Assembly (NCBI RefSeq): GCF_040438885.1
Contig: NZ_CP159218.1
Coordinates: forward strand, 2,232,001-2,296,000
Origin: Nakamurella sp. A5-74
GTDB lineage: Bacteria; Actinomycetota; Actinomycetes; Mycobacteriales; Nakamurellaceae
DNA: 64,000 nucleotides
Reading direction: 5' to 3'
Shown: piece by piece, positions 35,163 through 44,050 of the stretch
How the letters are laid out: every line of letters begins with the position of its first letter
Position numbering within the stretch: position 1 is the stretch's first letter
Position numbers and translations under genes: made by a program
The notes under the pieces: model-generated
Told to the model about the DNA's origin: nothing
Database searches by the model: none
Seen by the model: the letters and a program-made list of their open reading frames with translations, nothing else

Positions 35163-35539
35163 TAGGCGGCAATCATCCACCGGCGATCCCGCTTCTCGAG
35201 AACCCAGGTGCAGTTCACCTTGCCCGCGTCCGGGACCTCGGTTTGGCCCGCGAACAGGATGCCGGACTCGCTGACCACAATCGCGCCGTCGCGGCCGACG
35301 AATCGGATGCTGAGCAGATCGTTGGAGATCGAGCTGCCTTTCAGGGGCCCTGCGAAGCCGAGGGCCATGTTCTCGCGGATGGAGTCACGGCTGTTGCGAA
35401 GCGATCCGGTCACGATGGCGGTCGCATCGGCGGTGTACCTGGCGACCATCCCGTCGGCGTCCCCGGCCTCCCATGCCTTGTAGGAGTCGACCATCACGGC
35501 CTTGATCGCGGCCCGGTCTTCTGCACGACTGTCTGACAT
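35102..35539 (-). CDS. SnoaL/NTF2-like protein (SgcJ/EcaC family)
   Basis: The 145-residue protein has a single alpha+beta cone fold. The N-terminal helix AAIKAVMVDSYKAWEAGDADGMVARYTADATAI is the family's characteristic start, and CTWVLEKRDRRWMIAAYHNSP is its end. These proteins bind small molecules; catalysis is unproved for most. The ATG at 35539 has GGGAGA upstream. It lies downstream of a broken sigma factor gene that ends in a SnoaL-like domain, in the same direction and 111 bases away, so the two may have been co-transcribed. Confidence 0.85.
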   Translation of the reverse strand: MSDSRAEDRAAIKAVMVDSYKAWEAGDADGMVARYTADATAIVTGSLRNSRDSIRENMALGFAGPLKGSSISNDLLSIRFVGRDGAIVVSESGILFAGQTEVPDAGKVNCTWVLEKRDRRWMIAAYHNSPVLSPGQVGSALVGSL

Positions 35540-35650
35540 CGAATTCTCCCTGGTGAGCGGCTCGCCCGAGGTGTCCGGCGAACTCACCAATACGTACCGG
35601 CCGTGCAGTCGGAATTCATCGCGTCGGCGGAAAGAGATGTTGAGCGTGGA

Positions 35651-36638
35651 CTACCTGCCGTCCCCGAGGTGGACGTCGCCTGGGGCGTCGAGTCGGGGCG
35701 CCAGACCGAACGATGCGAAGACCTCGGGCTCCTGGAACACCGAGTTCCGGCTGATGCCCTGGGTGGTGACGGTGAAGATCTGGAGCGTGTGCAGCTCGTA
35801 CCCGGCCCCGACGCGTCGGTAGGCGGCGAATCCGGGTTGGCCATTGGCCGCGACGGCCTCCAGGTGCCAGTCCGTCCCGGCCTTCTCGAAGACCCACTCC
35901 ATGAACAGTCCGTAGTTGCTGCGGCCGACGAACCAGTTGAGCACCGGCGGCATCTCCATGAGAACGTCCTCGGTGAGCAGCCGCTTGAGACCCTCGATAT
36001 CGGCGTGCTCGAACGCTTTCATGTAGCGATCGACCCAGGCGCGCTGCTCGGCCGCGGAAGGTTCGCTGAGAGATTGCTGCCGAACCTCGAGCCCCCGGAG
36101 CCGGGTGCGCGCCCGTTGCAGGGAGCTGTTCACCGACACGGCCGTCGTGCCGAGGATCTCCGCTGTCTCGGAGGCGGAGAAGCTGAGCACGTCACGCAGG
36201 ATCAGCGCCCCGCGCTGCCGCGCCGACAGGTGCTGCAAGGCGGCGGCGAATGCCAGGCGCAGGCCGCTGCGGTCGATCACCACCCCGGCCGGATCGCCCG
36301 CTTCCAGCATCGCGTCAGGTAAGGGCTGAAGCCACGCGGCGTTCTCTCCAGGGACGAGCGGACCGAGCGGGTCCGACGCCGCCACCAGCCCCGAAGGCAG
36401 GGGCCGGCGGCCGCGGGCCTCCAGGGCGGTCAGGCAGGCGTTCGTCGCGATCCGGTAGAGCCAGGTGCGCAGTGAGCTGCGGGTGTCGTCGTACTGCTCA
36501 CGCGCCCGCCATGCCCGCAGGTAGGTCTCCTGGACCAGGTCCTCGGCGTCATGAGCCGAGCATTCGATAGCAGTACGCCAGCAGCTCCCGGCGGAACGGT
36601 TCGGCCAGACGATCGAAGCCCTGTTCTCTCACCGTCAC
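35651..36638 (-). pseudogene. ECF sigma factor (SigG type, SnoaL-like C-terminus) with frameshift
   Basis: The GTG at 36638 follows GAGGAGGGG. It opens REQGFDRLAEPFRRELLAYCYRMLGS, the start of sigma region 2, but then meets TGA at about 36554. The next frame continues HDAEDLVQETYLRAW, TWLYRIATNACL, region 4 (LSARQRGALILRDVL, TAEILGTTAVSVNSSLQRAR) and a C-terminal SnoaL-like domain of about 120 residues, ending at 35651. The expected LGS-V-HDAED joint lacks 2 or 5 bases. Either the gene is inactivated or there is a sequencing error. Sigma factors of this group use the C-terminal domain for self-control. Confidence 0.8.
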
Positions 36639-36707
36639 GCCCACTCCCCTCCTCATCTCCTACCGAGCCCGCCACAGACGCATCCGCCCTGCTGCGGGCG
36701 TGTGCAC

Positions 36708-37367
36708 CTATGGCTGAGGGTCGAACTCGAGGCCCGCTTGCGATTCAGCGTGATGGCGAGCGGCTGCGGCGGCTGCAGTGCCGTCCCCGGCTCTGACCGC
36801 GTCCAGGATGATCTCGTGCTCTCGCACCACGCGGGCCCAGTTGTCCGTGGTGAGCGGATCAATGACCCGGTAGCGACGCACTGCCAGCAACAGCGCTTCA
36901 TCGATCTCGCCGAGGATCGCGTATCCGGTCATGGCCGCGAGCCCGGCGTGGAACTCGGAGTTGAGATCTGCCAGAAGTTGGTGTCGGCCGTTGGCGAGCG
37001 CCGCACTCATGTGTTTGTGTACGACCGCAAGGCTCCGGACGCTCGCGACCGACGCGTTCTGAGCGGCAAGTCTGGCGATGAGCGGCTCCAGCTCGGCGCG
37101 GGCGAGGTAGGCACCGTTGAGCTGACGGATGTCCACCGCCGCCACGGCGGGGCCGGCGTGCTGTTTGTTGGTGACGAAGCCGAGCGCTTCCAGTCGACCG
37201 ATTGCTTCGCGGACCGGAATCTTGCTGACTCCGAGCTCGCGGGACAGTTCGTCCATGCTGATGCGCTGATCCGGCTGCAGGCGCCCGTCCAGGATCCTGG
37301 CGCGGATCAGGTCGAAGACCTGATCGGTCTTGCTCGGAAGCACCGGTAGTGCTGAAGATGACGCCAT
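36708..37367 (-). CDS. GntR/FadR-type transcriptional regulator
   Basis: The 219-residue protein has an N-terminal winged helix (KTDQVFDLIRARILDGRLQP, ISMDELSRELGVSKIPVREAIGRLEALGFV) and a C-terminal FCD-type helical domain (RAELEPLIARLAAQ, DLNSEFHAGLAAM, REHEIILDAVRAGD), whose His and Asp residues commonly hold a metal and a carboxylic ligand. It is divergent from the MHS permease gene and probably controls the permease–SDR–dehydratase–glycosidase cluster. A 14-bp element occurs in the permease promoter and again before the glycosidase gene. Confidence 0.92.
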   Translation of the reverse strand: MASSSALPVLPSKTDQVFDLIRARILDGRLQPDQRISMDELSRELGVSKIPVREAIGRLEALGFVTNKQHAGPAVAAVDIRQLNGAYLARAELEPLIARLAAQNASVASVRSLAVVHKHMSAALANGRHQLLADLNSEFHAGLAAMTGYAILGEIDEALLLAVRRYRVIDPLTTDNWARVVREHEIILDAVRAGDGTAAAAAARHHAESQAGLEFDPQP

Positions 37368-37393
37368 GCGATCAATATACGATGCGCTGCGGC

Positions 37394-37421
37394 TTGACCC
37401 GAGACGTATATCGGATACTAT
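37394..37421 (+). promoter_or_regulatory. Permease promoter with shared 14-bp element
   Basis: TTGACC (37394–37399) and TACTAT (37416–37421) are spaced by 16 bases and form a good sigma-70-type promoter. The 14-mer ATATCGGATACTAT (37408–37421) covers the -10 and is repeated exactly at 40916–40929. A divergent GntR gene begins at 37367, so this is a probable GntR operator. Confidence 0.65.
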
Positions 37422-37468
37422 CGTCCGAGACGTGAGGGCTCACGTCAGTCTGCAAGGAGGTAGACGGT

Positions 37469-38809
37469 ATGACGGCAGCAGCGCAGCGCTCGGCAGGAAA
37501 GGGGACCACTCCCCCGCGCCCGGACCGACGAACCATGGTCGCCAGCACGATCGGCACTGTCATGGAGTGGTACGACTTCAACCTTTATGGTCTGGCCTCT
37601 GCGCTCATCTTCGGGCCGCTGATCTTCGGCACGTCCTCGGTCGGAGGCACTCTGGCCTCCTTCGCCACCTACGCCGTTGGCTTCGCTGCTCGGCCCATCG
37701 GCGGCGTCATCCTCGGCCACCTGGGCGATCGCGTCGGACGCAAACGCGTCCTCATCCTCACGATGTATGGCATGGGCATCAGCACCGCACTTCTGGGACT
37801 GCTGCCCACACATGCCCAGGTCGGAGTGCTCGCTCCGATCCTGTTGGTGGTGCTGCGGATCGGGCAGGGCATCGCAGTCGGCGGCGAGTTCGCCGGCGCC
37901 ACCCTGCTGACGATCGAGAACGCGCCTCCCGGACGCCGTGGTCTGTTCGGATCGATCCCCGCCATGGGCACCGGAGCCGGTTTCGTACTGGCGAGCGCGG
38001 TGTTCGGACTGGTGTCGCTCCTGCCCGATGATGTGTTCCTGACCTGGGGCTGGCGGATTCCGTTCTTCGTCAGCATCGGATTGGTCGTGTTCGGTCTGTG
38101 GTTGCGGCGCGGCATCGAGGAGACCGCAGCCTTCTCGGAGGTACGGGAGACGGACACCCGCGAGCGTTTCCCACTGCTCACCATCATCCGCACCCAGCCT
38201 TCAGCCGTACTCCGCACGATGGGTATCACAGTGTCCGGGTTCGTGTTCGGCTACAGCGTGCAGGCCTTTGCGGTCAACTACGCGGTGAAGACCGTCGGCG
38301 TCAGTCGCAGCCTGATGCTGTGGGGTATCGCGCTGGCCTCCGCGCTGGAGATCATCGCCATCCCGTTCTGGGGCTGGCTCTCGGACAAGATCGGCCGCAA
38401 GGTGATGGTCTCGATCGGCCTGGTGTTCACCGTTGCCTACATCTTGCCGTTCTTCGCCCTGCTCGAAACTGGCAAACCGGGCCTGATCATCCTCGCGCTG
38501 ATCATCGCCCTGCCCATAGCCAAGGACATGGTCTTCGGACCGCAAGCAGCCCTGGTGGCGGAGCAGTTCGATTCCCAGGTGCGCTTCAGTGGAGTCAGCG
38601 CCGGCCGCGAGGTCGGAGGCGCGATCTTCGGCGGCACGGCACCTTTCATCGCCACCGCCCTGGTCGCCGCCACCGGCAGCACCGACTCCATCGCTTTCTA
38701 CATCATGGCGGCCTGCGTGGTGACCCTGGTGGCCGTGCTCCTGGGTAGGGAGACGTCGCGGGGGTCCCTGCGTGGCGCAGCCCGTGAGGCTCTCGACACT
38801 GCCCGCTGA
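37469..38809 (+). CDS. MFS permease, metabolite:H+ symporter (MHS) type
   Basis: The 446-residue membrane protein has 12 predicted helices. Family marks are MEWYDFNLYGLASALIF in helix 1, GHLGDRVGRKRVL in loop 2–3, RIGQGIAVGGEFAGA in helix 4, and GWLSDKIGRKVM in loop 8–9. MHS permeases import organic acids and osmolytes, such as citrate, ketoglutarate, shikimate and proline. The neighbours suggest a sugar acid or related hydroxy acid. The ATG at 37469 follows the strong ribosome site AAGGAGG. It heads an operon with the SDR and dehydratase genes. Confidence 0.92.
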   Translation: MTAAAQRSAGKGTTPPRPDRRTMVASTIGTVMEWYDFNLYGLASALIFGPLIFGTSSVGGTLASFATYAVGFAARPIGGVILGHLGDRVGRKRVLILTMYGMGISTALLGLLPTHAQVGVLAPILLVVLRIGQGIAVGGEFAGATLLTIENAPPGRRGLFGSIPAMGTGAGFVLASAVFGLVSLLPDDVFLTWGWRIPFFVSIGLVVFGLWLRRGIEETAAFSEVRETDTRERFPLLTIIRTQPSAVLRTMGITVSGFVFGYSVQAFAVNYAVKTVGVSRSLMLWGIALASALEIIAIPFWGWLSDKIGRKVMVSIGLVFTVAYILPFFALLETGKPGLIILALIIALPIAKDMVFGPQAALVAEQFDSQVRFSGVSAGREVGGAIFGGTAPFIATALVAATGSTDSIAFYIMAACVVTLVAVLLGRETSRGSLRGAAREALDTAR

Positions 38810-38841
38810 AGAACGACGACCGCGTTCCGGGAGGACACATC

Positions 38842-39594
38842 ATGAACCGACCGCACCAGCGGGTGGCACTGGTGACAGGAGCGGCCCGCGGCATCGGGCT
38901 GGAGATCGCAGCCGAACTGGCCCGTTCCGGAATGCTGGTTGCGCTGGCTGATCTCGGCGACTCCGCGGCGGAAGCGGCACAGGCGCTGCAGCACAGCGGG
39001 TTCGAGGTCATGTCTGTGACCATGGACGTCACTGACGAACCATCCGTTGCCCACGCGGTCGCCACCGTCACCCGACGATGGGCAGCACCCGCCGTGCTGG
39101 TGAACAACGCGGGTATCAGTCGGCCGGCAGCCACTCTGGACACCGGCCTCGATGACTGGAACCAGGTGCTGGCAGTGAACCTCACCGGACCGTTCCTGTG
39201 CTCGCGAGCGTGCCTGCCGGCCATGCAGGACGCGGGCTGGGGCAGGGTGGTGATGATCTCCTCCTTCAACGCCAAGTCCGCACCGGTCAACGGTGACAAC
39301 GCCTCCTACGCCGCTTCCAAAGCAGGGCTGACCGGACTGATCCACAATCTCGCGGTCGAGTTCGGACCCTCCGGCATCACGGTGAACGGCATCGCCCCCG
39401 GAATCGTCGACACCGCATTGCTCCGACAGGCCCACACCCCTGAGCGACGGGCCGAACTGGTCCGCCGGCTGCCGGTCGGCCGATTCACCACCCCCGCCGA
39501 GATCGCCGCGACCGCAGCGTTCCTGGTGTCCGACGGGGCAGCATCCATCACCGGCGAGATCGTCAACGTCAACGGCGGGCTCTATTTCGACTGA
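38842..39594 (+). CDS. SDR-family dehydrogenase (FabG-like)
   Basis: The 250-residue classical SDR has TGAARGIG near residue 13, LVNNAGIS, the catalytic Ser in VVMISSFNAK, and YAASKAGL with Tyr and Lys. NGIAPGIVDTALL and ITGEIVNVNGGLYF complete the class. It probably oxidises a sugar or hydroxy acid in the pathway with the dehydratase; the cofactor loop LADLGDS with an acidic residue after strand 2 suggests NAD+. The start at 38842 has GGGAGGACACATC upstream. It is 32 bases behind the permease. Confidence 0.9.
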   Translation: MNRPHQRVALVTGAARGIGLEIAAELARSGMLVALADLGDSAAEAAQALQHSGFEVMSVTMDVTDEPSVAHAVATVTRRWAAPAVLVNNAGISRPAATLDTGLDDWNQVLAVNLTGPFLCSRACLPAMQDAGWGRVVMISSFNAKSAPVNGDNASYAASKAGLTGLIHNLAVEFGPSGITVNGIAPGIVDTALLRQAHTPERRAELVRRLPVGRFTTPAEIAATAAFLVSDGAASITGEIVNVNGGLYFD

Positions 39595-39624
39595 CCGGGC
39601 ACGCCACCCGGACGAGAGGACACC

Positions 39625-40800
39625 ATGACCATCGACCCGGTGCGCATCGCCAAGATCGAGGCGATCGCACTCACGGCCACCTTCGACGACATGTACTCCG
39701 GCGGCGGTGAGGTTCCGTCCTGGCTGAGGTATCCGGCGGCGAGCCACAAGGTATTGCCGCGCCGCGGTCAGTTCGCCACCCTGGTCAAGGTGCACGCCGA
39801 CGACGGCACCGTCGGAATTGGCGAGTGCTACGGCCTGCCCTCACCACAGGTCACCGCGACGATCGTCGCGGAGGTGCTCACCCCGTTGCTGCTCGATCAG
39901 GATGTGCTCGCGACCACCGCTGTCTGGGAGCGGATGTACCAGGGGCAGGCGGCCGGTGGTCACACCCGCGGCTTCTACCTCGAGGCGATGGCCGGGGTCG
40001 ACATCGCCCTGTGGGACCTCAAGGGCAAACTGCTCGGCGAGCCCGTCCACCGGTTGCTGGGAGGCCCGGTGCGGGAACGGATCCCGTGCTACGCCAGTCC
40101 CGTTGCACTGCACGAGGATCCCGACGTCACGGCTGAACAGGCTCGCGGATACGTGAGCGACGGGTTCCGGGCGATCAAGGTCAAGATCGGTCGGGGTGCC
40201 CGCGAGGACGGCCGTCATCTGCGCGCTGTCCGCGCCGCTGTCGGCGAGGACATCGAGATTCTGGTCGATGCGAACTGCGCCTACACCTTGGATGCGGCCA
40301 CCGCTGTCGGCCGAGTGCTGCGGGAGAACGGGATCAGCTGGTTCGAGGAACCGCTTCCGGTCGACGACCTGGCAGGGCTGGCCGAACTCAGACGCCGGAC
40401 GGGCCTGTCAATGGTGAACGGCGAGACCAATTTTACCCGGTTCGATCTCCGAGAGTGTTTGGCGCACAATGCCATCGACGTGTACATGCCCAACATCGCA
40501 CGCTGCGGAGGGTTCACCGAGGCCCAGCGCATTGTTGCGCTCGCCTCGGCGCATCACGTCGACATCGCACCCCACGGTGTGGGTTCGGGCGTCAGTCTGG
40601 CCGCGGCATTACAACTGTGCGCGGCCACCCCGAACCTGCGGACCTACGAGTACAACCGGCTGCCCAACGCGCTGCGCGAGGCCCTGCTGGTGAACCCGCC
40701 GACCTTCGCCGACGGTCAGCTGCACGTCCCGACCGGTCCTGGCCTGGGCATCGAACTCGACGAGAACGTCGTCGACCGATACACGGTGTACCGACGATGA
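39625..40800 (+). CDS. Enolase-superfamily sugar-acid dehydratase (MR/MLE family)
   Basis: The 391-residue protein has the capping domain followed by a modified TIM barrel. The catalytic Lys pair is in FRAIKVKIGRG. Metal ligands are Asp in VDANCAY, Glu in FEEPL, and Glu in NGETNFTRFD, followed by the His of APHGVGSGVSLAA. This set is that of mandelate-racemase-type dehydratases acting on aldonic or aldaric acids. Exact substrate is not readable. It follows the SDR by 30 bases and overlaps a 44-codon frame by ATGA. Confidence 0.9.
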   Translation: MTIDPVRIAKIEAIALTATFDDMYSGGGEVPSWLRYPAASHKVLPRRGQFATLVKVHADDGTVGIGECYGLPSPQVTATIVAEVLTPLLLDQDVLATTAVWERMYQGQAAGGHTRGFYLEAMAGVDIALWDLKGKLLGEPVHRLLGGPVRERIPCYASPVALHEDPDVTAEQARGYVSDGFRAIKVKIGRGAREDGRHLRAVRAAVGEDIEILVDANCAYTLDAATAVGRVLRENGISWFEEPLPVDDLAGLAELRRRTGLSMVNGETNFTRFDLRECLAHNAIDVYMPNIARCGGFTEAQRIVALASAHHVDIAPHGVGSGVSLAAALQLCAATPNLRTYEYNRLPNALREALLVNPPTFADGQLHVPTGPGLGIELDENVVDRYTVYRR

Positions 40801-40931
40801 CCATCACCCTGCTGCAGGCTCTCGAGGCCATGGGACCCTCGACGGTGGTCGTCACGATGGGATCCGGCGGCTCTACGCAGCCGTCCGGCCCCTCGAGCGA
40901 TAGCCGGTCAGTCAGATATCGGATACTATGA
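40797..40931 (+). pseudogene. Truncated 44-codon frame coupled to the dehydratase
   Basis: An ATG at 40797 overlaps the dehydratase stop (ATGA) and opens MTITLLQALEAMGPSTVVVTMG, then a Gly/Ser-rich run to TGA at 40931. The start looks like the beginning of a longer protein whose body was lost when the glycosidase gene and its promoter came to lie here. The family of the lost gene cannot be told. Confidence 0.35.
40916..40929 (+). promoter_or_regulatory. Second copy of the 14-bp promoter element; likely leaderless start
   Basis: ATATCGGATACTAT is identical to 37408–37421. Its TACTAT end (40924–40929) can be a -10 box only six bases before the ATG at 40936, which suggests a leaderless transcript. 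The regulator may be the GntR protein at 36708–37367. Confidence 0.6.
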
Positions 40932-40935
40932 ATCG

Positions 40936-42378
40936 ATGACCGATGACCAGCGTGGATTGTCCCGTCGTTCCGTCCTGCGAGGTGCGGCCGTAGGTGGGCT
41001 CGCTACCGCGACCTCCCTCGGCGGCGTCGGCGTGGCTGCCGCGGCCGACATGTACCGGATACGACTCGACCAGCCGCGACAAACTCTGTGGGGCTTGGGA
41101 TTCGAGATCCAGTCCGACTCCATCGGGTCCGGTAGCAGTGGTCTGCCCGCTTCGACCAGCTCGGTTCCTTTCGACCTGACGGCGGCCGAGCGGGACCGTC
41201 TGGTCGAGCAGATGCTCAAGGTGCGCCCCGACCGGGGATTTCGCTATTGCCGCCTGGCCCTGGGCCTGTACTTGCGGGGCACCAACGCCGCCGGCACCCA
41301 GATGACCGAGCGGTTCTCCGGTCAGGCAGCAGGACTTGCCTCGTTGATCGCCGATGCGAACATCGAAGGGGTCTCGGCCGAGTACTGGTCTCCCGCCCCC
41401 GCCTGGAAGAGCAACAACTCATTCATCGGCGGAACCCTGCGAGCTACCGACGGCACGTTCCTGGATCAGTTCACCTCCGCGCTGGCCACTGACGTCCGCT
41501 ACCTCCGCGACCACGGCATTCCCGTTCGCATGTGGGGCCTGCAGAACGAACCGGAGTACTCCACGTCCTACAGCAGCTGCACCTACACCGACGAGCTCTA
41601 TCATCAGACGTTCCGCCGGGCGGCCCCGAAGATTCACGCGATCGACCCGAGCATCATCGTCACGGCCGACAGCTCGAACGGGTGGTCCGGGAAAGGATCC
41701 GCCCAGATCCTCGCCGACCCGACCACGCTCGCGCAGGTCGACGCTTGGACCTATCACCGCATCGGCTATGACAGCAACTACCAGATCGACCACGACTTCG
41801 TCGGCCCTGCCCGCGGTAAGACGGTGTTCAACAACGAGTTCGAGTACTTGGACAACAACCTTCGCTGCGTCAATACGGCCCAGTCGATCATGAACTGGAT
41901 GACCTTCCAGAGCGCACCGACCTGGTTCTGGTTGCACGCCCTCAAACCCACGACCAACAGCGAGTCACCCGGCTACGGACTCGGTTACTGGCGTCCACCT
42001 TCGGACACCGACTTCAGCCGTTTCCCCGACATTGCTCCCGGTCATTGGGTCTTCAACGATGCCAACTGGAACGCCGTCGCAGGCTTCGTGCGCTTCATGC
42101 CCTGGGACTCACGGCGCATCCAGGTCGACGAACCGGCCGTCCTCAAGGACCAGCGGATCATGGCCTGGACCACCCCGCAGGGCAAACCTGTGTTCGCCGT
42201 GACGAATCGCAGCACCACGCAGTCCTTCAGCTACACCGTCGACACGTCCACCTCGAGCGGATTCTCTGGATTCCGCTACGGCCCGACCACCAACACGCAG
42301 CCACTGGGCAGCAAGCCGGGCCCGGTACTCAACATCACGGTGCCGGCTGACTCCATCGAGTTCTGGGTTCGTAACTGA
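40936..42378 (+). CDS. Tat-exported GH30-like glycoside hydrolase
   Basis: The 480-residue protein has a twin-arginine signal (SRRSVLRGAAVGG, then an Ala-rich stretch ending AAAADM). A TIM-barrel hydrolase domain of clan A type follows, with FRYCRLALG, VSAEYWSPAPAWK, the acid/base Glu in WGLQNEPEYS and the nucleophile Glu in VFNNEFEY. A C-terminal beta domain ends SIEFWVRN. GH30 relatives attack glucosylceramide, xylan or beta-1,6-galactan and fungal glucans. The substrate here is unknown. It shares its promoter element with the permease gene, so secreted hydrolysis, uptake and breakdown of the product may be linked. Confidence 0.85.
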   Translation: MTDDQRGLSRRSVLRGAAVGGLATATSLGGVGVAAAADMYRIRLDQPRQTLWGLGFEIQSDSIGSGSSGLPASTSSVPFDLTAAERDRLVEQMLKVRPDRGFRYCRLALGLYLRGTNAAGTQMTERFSGQAAGLASLIADANIEGVSAEYWSPAPAWKSNNSFIGGTLRATDGTFLDQFTSALATDVRYLRDHGIPVRMWGLQNEPEYSTSYSSCTYTDELYHQTFRRAAPKIHAIDPSIIVTADSSNGWSGKGSAQILADPTTLAQVDAWTYHRIGYDSNYQIDHDFVGPARGKTVFNNEFEYLDNNLRCVNTAQSIMNWMTFQSAPTWFWLHALKPTTNSESPGYGLGYWRPPSDTDFSRFPDIAPGHWVFNDANWNAVAGFVRFMPWDSRRIQVDEPAVLKDQRIMAWTTPQGKPVFAVTNRSTTQSFSYTVDTSTSSGFSGFRYGPTTNTQPLGSKPGPVLNITVPADSIEFWVRN

Positions 42379-42616
42379 CTGCAGAACGGGAGCCGGCGCT
42401 GGGCAGCAACGTGCCGGTCCGCAACCGGTCGTCGGAGCACCACGATGCACCGGGTACCCGAGGGGTGGGAATGCTGGATGTCGTGCTGATCGTGGTGCTG
42501 GCCGTCGCCGGCAGCTTCGCGTCCAACGTCCTGCCTGATCGGGGACGAGCCCCGGCTCTCCCCCACCTCCTCGCCGACTGTGCGTGTTCCTGGGGACCTG
42601 CCGTCAGAATGATGCG

Positions 42617-43693
42617 ATGACGCCCTGGGTGTTGCACGTCGACATGGACCAGTTCCTGGCGGCGGTGGAGATTCTGCGCCACCCCGAGCTGGCCGGTCTG
42701 CCGGTGGTGGTCGGTGGGCGGGGTGATCCGACCGAGCGAGCGGTGGTGTCGACCGCGTCGTACGAGGCACGGGCATTCGGGGTGCATTCCGGGATGCCGC
42801 TCAAACTCGCCGTCCGGAAGTGTCCGGACGCGGTGTTCCTACCGGTGGACTTCCCCGTCTACGAGGCTGCATCCGCCGTCGTGATGAGCACCCTGAAAGC
42901 CTTTCCCGGCGCCGTCGTCGAACTGCTGGGCTGGGACGAGGCGTTCGTCGGTATCGATTCCGACCATCCGGAGGCGACGGCCCGCGGCCTGCAGGCAGCG
43001 GTGTTCGAGGCGAGCGGGCTGCACTGCTCGATCGGAATCGGCGACACCAAGGTGCGGGCGAAGATCGCGACCGAGTTCGGCAAACCGCGCGGGATGTACC
43101 GACTCACCCGCGACAACTGGATGGAGGTGATGGGCGACCGGCCGACCTCCGCACTGTGGGGCGTCGGCAACCGGATCGCCCAGCGAATGGCCGGTCTGGG
43201 GCTGACCACCGTGCGCCAGCTCGCCGGGTCGCCGGACCTTCCGCTGGCCGCCGAGTTCGGACCCAACACCGGGCCGCACCTCGGCCGTCTCGGCCGCGGC
43301 GAGGGCAGCGCCGTCGTCGACGACACCCCGTGGATCGCGAGGGCCCACGGTCGAGAGACGACCTACCAGCAGAACCTCCGGTCCCCCGACCAGATCGCAG
43401 TGGCCATCAGGACTCTCGCCGACCAGGTCGCCGGCGACATCGGTGCCGAGGGTCGAGCCGGTAGGAGGGTGCACCTCAAGGTGCGGTTCGCGCCGTTCTT
43501 CACCGTCACCAGGGTGCGCAAGCTCGCCGAGCCCACCTTCGACGCATCGGTGTTGGCCGCGACGGCGCTCGAACTGTTGCGGGAACTGGCCGACGACCGA
43601 CCGATCCGGCTGCTCGGGGTGCGGGCGGAGATGGTGCCACCACCCGGCGGTTACGACCCACCCCGGACGCACGGCCGCCGGGGTGGGCCTTGA
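42617..43693 (+). CDS. dinB: DNA polymerase IV (Y family)
   Basis: This translesion polymerase has 358 residues. The palm motif HVDMDQF carries metal-binding Asp residues (9 and 11), and the second set is in GWDEAFVGID, where the family more often has SxDEA. STASYEARAFGVHSGMP is the fingers motif. The helix-hairpin-helix region is LWGVGNRIAQRMAGLGLTTVRQLA, and the little-finger domain contains RETTYQQNL. No beta-clamp binding peptide of the QLxLF kind is clear at the C-terminus. The ATG at 42617 is the likely start. The upstream 240 bp holds no gene. Confidence 0.93.
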   Translation: MTPWVLHVDMDQFLAAVEILRHPELAGLPVVVGGRGDPTERAVVSTASYEARAFGVHSGMPLKLAVRKCPDAVFLPVDFPVYEAASAVVMSTLKAFPGAVVELLGWDEAFVGIDSDHPEATARGLQAAVFEASGLHCSIGIGDTKVRAKIATEFGKPRGMYRLTRDNWMEVMGDRPTSALWGVGNRIAQRMAGLGLTTVRQLAGSPDLPLAAEFGPNTGPHLGRLGRGEGSAVVDDTPWIARAHGRETTYQQNLRSPDQIAVAIRTLADQVAGDIGAEGRAGRRVHLKVRFAPFFTVTRVRKLAEPTFDASVLAATALELLRELADDRPIRLLGVRAEMVPPPGGYDPPRTHGRRGGP

Positions 43694-43715
43694 GTCGCGC
43701 TGGCGGGCACGGGCC

Positions 43716-43940
43716 TCAGGTGCAGCTCAGCGTCGGCATGGCCCAGTCCGCATGGTCCTGACCGTTGCCGTCGCCGCCGTCGCCGACCACCAGGCTGATC
43801 ACCTGTGCGCCAGTGACATCGAAGTCCAGCGCGGTCGCTGCCTGGCGCCCCTTGACCACCGGAGTGGTGGTGAGCACCCGACCGTCCGCCACCACGCTGA
43901 ACGTCACCGTCCCTGCTCCGCCGGTCTGGTCGTCGACGCC
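43716..43940 (-). pseudogene. C-terminal fragment of a secreted glycosidase (NPCBM domain)
   Basis: About 73 residues read VDDQTGGAGTVTFSVVADG, TTTPVVKG, then LVVGDGGDGNGQDHADWAMP and a final CT. This is the end of an NPCBM carbohydrate-binding module, which normally closes large secreted glycosidases. Upstream of it the frame loses protein character, so the rest of the gene is missing. It could be a remnant of an enzyme related to the glycan-degrading cluster. Confidence 0.65.
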
Positions 43941-44050
43941 TGGCACCGGGTCGCACAGCTGGCAACAGGAACACCCATCGACGCACAGATTTCCTGAGCG
44001 AACCATCTGGGGCTTGACCTGGTGCGCGCTCCAGGTCGCAGGGTGGTCAC

